A stretch of DNA of 6,472 nucleotides from an uncultured Bacteroidales bacterium (GTDB lineage Bacteria > Bacteroidota > Bacteroidia > Bacteroidales > Bacteroidaceae), in assembly GCA_937901185.1 (NCBI GenBank), contig CALCHR010000261.1, positions 1-6,472 of the forward strand, written 5' to 3'. The notes below the pieces were generated by a model. It had not been told where the DNA came from, ran no database searches, and saw nothing but the letters and a program-made list of their open reading frames with translations. Position 1 is the first letter of the stretch. The number at the start of each line of letters is the position of its first letter. Positions 4,579 through 6,472 of this stretch are shown here, one piece after another. A program made the position numbers and the translations under genes.

Positions 4579-6472
4579 TTAGTCTTTCATGTAGAATTTT
4601 GTCTCGTAGCCGTCGCCGCGGAGCAGCAGCCCTGGTGCCCAGCTGATAGGCTCGCCCATGATGGCGGCCGCGTCCTGCCACTTGCTGCCGTCCGGTGCCT
4701 CGATCACCACCTCGTCATGGACGTGGAATACGATGGAGTAGCCGGCAGCATCCAGCCTCAGCATGGCCTCGGCCAGACAGTCACGGGCCACGGCCTGCAC
4801 GATGTTCTCCACCAGCTTGCCGCCCCAGGTCTCCGTTTTTTCCCACTTCCGTGTGGTCTGGTTTTGACCCATGAACACGACCGACTGCCGGCCCTTGTAG
4901 TCCTCCAGCCTGGCGCCCCAGTATGTCAGTATGCGGCCACTGGGCAGCAGACAGCGCAGGGCGTCGGCGTCTCTGCGGTACTTCACGATGCAGTCCGGGG
5001 CCCCGGGCAGGTGTTGGGGCCGTCGGACAGTCACCGTGGTGCCTGGCCGCTCCAGGGCCTGCTTGGCTGCACGTTCCACAGCGCTCCACAGCTTGGGGAT
5101 GGTAGGGGAGGCGGCGCGCCACTGGTCGACGATCTGCTGCATCTCGTCCTCGCTTAGTCCCATCTTGTCAGCGCCGAAGGCTTTCAGCGCCCCCACGCCT
5201 CCACCGTAGCCACAGGCAAGCTCTGCCACTTTACCCTTCTGCCGCAGGTGTCCATTGATGCCGTGCTTGACCACCGGTACCTTGAACATTTGCGAGGCAG
5301 AGGAGCAGTAGATGTCCCCGCCCTCGGCGAACACATCGAGGCGCCAGCGCTCCCCGGCCAGGTAGGCGATCACGCGCGCCTCGATGGCTGCGTAGTCGCT
5401 GACCAGGAAGGTGTGGCCAGGCTTGGCCACGAAGGCCGTGCGGATCAGTTGGCTGAGGACGTCGGGCACGCTGTCATACAACAGCTCCAGCACCTCCAGG
5501 TCCTTGGCCCTCACGATCTCGCGCACCTGGTCGATACCGTCCAGGTGATTCTGCGGGAGGTTTTGCAGCTGTACCAGGCGGCCGGCCCAGCGGCCGGTCC
5601 TGGCGGCGCCGTAGTATTGGGTGATGCCGCGGACTCGGTGGTCCGCGCCTGCAGCGTTGACCATGGCCTCGTACTTCTTGGTGGACGTCTTGCCCAGCTG
5701 CTGCCGCAGCTCCAGCACCTTGCGGGTGGTGGGGTCGACGGCCTTGGCTTTCAAGTCGGACACCGTGCCCTTGCTCAGGCTCTCACATGACAGGCCGACC
5801 GTCTCCAGCCAGTCCTTGAGCTGTGCCACGCTGTTGGGGTTGTCGAGCCCGGTGAGGCGCTGCATCTCAGCGGAGTGCTCTGCCGTGAATGCTTCGTCCA
5901 CTGCGATGGCTGCCTCAGCGAGCTCGATGTCCACCTTCACCCCTCGCTCGTTGATGCGAGCGTCCAGAGCCCAGAGCTTGCGCTCGAAGTCGGAGACTGG
6001 GAAGCGGTTCAGTAGCTTGTAGATGGTGCGCATCGTTACGACGTCGCGCTTAGCGTATTCCTTGAACCGCTCCCACTTATCGGGTGCGTGATGCGGCAGG
6101 TTCCTCGTCCTGCCGCCGTTTGCGATGGTAGGCTTGCAGGGCTTGCAGAAGTAGTTGATCAGTGTCGTGCCGGTGGCCAGCTTTTGCAGTTCAATGCCAA
6201 GCGCAGCCCCTGACGCCTCCAAGCTCATCGGCAAGCCGTTCATGGCTGCCAGCACCATGGTGTCGCCCCACTCCTCCGGTGGGAGGTAGTGGCCGCAATA
6301 CTTACCCAGGGCCGTGCGCTCGAAGGCGTTGTTGTGGGCGATCTTGACCGTCTCAACGTCGAGCAGTCCGGCGACGATGTCCTGCATCTCCGCCTCGACC
6401 TCGATGGCGTCGAACTCATCGACAACGCTCGCCAGGTCGATGAGCCTCACCGGTTCATCGTTCCAGGCGTAG
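4579..6472 (-). CDS. Phage family A DNA polymerase with 3'-5' exonuclease domain (5' end cut by window edge)
   Basis: This is the replicative polymerase of the phage; it extends primers on phage DNA and proofreads. Residues are numbered from the first whole codon in the window (6471). The frame stays open to the edge and begins YAWNDEPV, a stretch normally inside the exonuclease domain, so the true start and Exo I (DxE) lie upstream. Exo II is seen as HNNAFER (46-52) and Exo III as YAKRD (139-143). The polymerase domain has TGRW (292-295), motif A SDYAAIEARV (358-367, catalytic Asp359), motif B with Arg410, Lys414 and Tyr422, and motif C HDE (585-587). About 630 residues are present; comparable phage enzymes are only slightly longer. 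The TAA stop is 20 bases before the VapE-type gene. GC content (about 60% in sampled lines) and GC-ending codons exceed those of all downstream genes. The GTG at 6450 is internal, not a start. Family assignment is very secure. Confidence 0.96.
   Translation of the reverse strand, partial: YAWNDEPVRLIDLASVVDEFDAIEVEAEMQDIVAGLLDVETVKIAHNNAFERTALGKYCGHYLPPEEWGDTMVLAAMNGLPMSLEASGAALGIELQKLATGTTLINYFCKPCKPTIANGGRTRNLPHHAPDKWERFKEYAKRDVVTMRTIYKLLNRFPVSDFERKLWALDARINERGVKVDIELAEAAIAVDEAFTAEHSAEMQRLTGLDNPNSVAQLKDWLETVGLSCESLSKGTVSDLKAKAVDPTTRKVLELRQQLGKTSTKKYEAMVNAAGADHRVRGITQYYGAARTGRWAGRLVQLQNLPQNHLDGIDQVREIVRAKDLEVLELLYDSVPDVLSQLIRTAFVAKPGHTFLVSDYAAIEARVIAYLAGERWRLDVFAEGGDIYCSSASQMFKVPVVKHGINGHLRQKGKVAELACGYGGGVGALKAFGADKMGLSEDEMQQIVDQWRAASPTIPKLWSAVERAAKQALERPGTTVTVRRPQHLPGAPDCIVKYRRDADALRCLLPSGRILTYWGARLEDYKGRQSVVFMGQNQTTRKWEKTETWGGKLVENIVQAVARDCLAEAMLRLDAAGYSIVFHVHDEVVIEAPDGSKWQDAAAIMGEPISWAPGLLLRGDGYETKFYMKD

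Noticed and set aside
4559..4681. N-terminal extension of the VapE-type protein to an ATG at 4681
   Set aside because: It would overlap the polymerase by about 100 bases, has an Arg/Ala-rich translation typical of a shifted frame, and ignores the strong binding site at 4569-4576.
4781..5122. 113-aa open frame on the minus strand inside the polymerase
   Set aside because: It is an alternative frame of the polymerase gene, rich in Arg, Gly, Ala and Pro, without motifs.
5577..5600. GC-rich inverted repeat around the two GCCGG-type blocks, considered as a terminator or site-specific recombination target
   Set aside because: It encodes the conserved TGRWAGR segment of the polymerase and has no U-tract, so coding constraint explains it.
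5248..5790. 180-aa open frame on the plus strand
   Set aside because: It is antisense to the polymerase in its GC-rich part, where stop codons are rare by chance. The polymerase frame carries all catalytic motifs, and this frame shows no recognisable domain.
6240..6450. GTG at 6450 as the polymerase start, and a 61-aa minus-strand frame nearby
   Set aside because: The polymerase frame continues to the edge as YAWNDEPV, a normal internal exonuclease sequence, so the GTG is an internal Val. The 61-aa frame is Ser/Arg-rich and out of frame.
1..6472. Search for CRISPR array, tRNA, promoter, terminator, insertion sequence and replication origin
   Set aside because: No regularly spaced repeats, cloverleaf or transposase seen, and gaps between genes are at most 20 bases, so there is no room for internal promoters or terminators outside coding sequence. 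An origin hidden within coding DNA cannot be excluded by eye.

Overview
This window looks like the DNA replication module of a tailed bacteriophage or prophage. All eight genes are read from the minus strand, so transcription runs from position 6472 towards position 1. Every neighbouring pair overlaps or is separated by at most 20 bases. Each complete gene has a strong Shine-Dalgarno sequence (AGGAG to AAAGGAGG), and the protein families resemble those of phages of Bacillota (Firmicutes). Base composition is roughly 45-63% GC by hand counts of sample lines. Together these suggest a phage of a moderately GC-rich clostridial host, possibly a gut organism. That host assignment is inference, because no host gene, integrase, tRNA or attachment site is present.

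In order of transcription the layout is as follows. (1) 6472-4579 is a family A DNA polymerase with a 3'-5' exonuclease domain; its first few dozen residues lie outside the window. (2) 4558-2183 is a large VapE/VirE-type protein that joins an N-terminal primase-polymerase-like domain to a C-terminal P-loop helicase/ATPase domain, and probably starts at TTG. (3) 2186-1986 and 1986-1750 are two very small cysteine-rich, probably zinc-binding proteins. (4) 1760-1143 is a six-helix membrane protein of unknown function, unexpected in a replication operon. (5) 1139-837 is a VRR-NUC nuclease. (6) 850-503 is a small protein with a DUF1737-like N-terminus, an acidic linker and a zinc ribbon. (7) 506-1 is the N-terminal 168 residues of an SNF2-type helicase, cut by the window edge.

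The likely division of labour is that the VapE-type protein primes and unwinds, the family A polymerase synthesises and proofreads, and the VRR-NUC nuclease with the SNF2 ATPase processes branched or recombining DNA. The zinc proteins may be accessory DNA- or protein-binding factors. The membrane protein does not fit this scheme and is the best candidate for an undescribed function, such as host takeover, superinfection exclusion or membrane attachment of replication.

No RNA gene, CRISPR array, insertion sequence, terminator or internal promoter could be supported, and no stretch longer than 20 bases is free of coding sequence. GC content and third-position GC fall abruptly at the polymerase/VapE junction near 4580, which suggests that the module is a mosaic. 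I did not find a convincing new multi-gene system. Most of the window is a recognisable phage replication block with one unusual insertion, the membrane protein.
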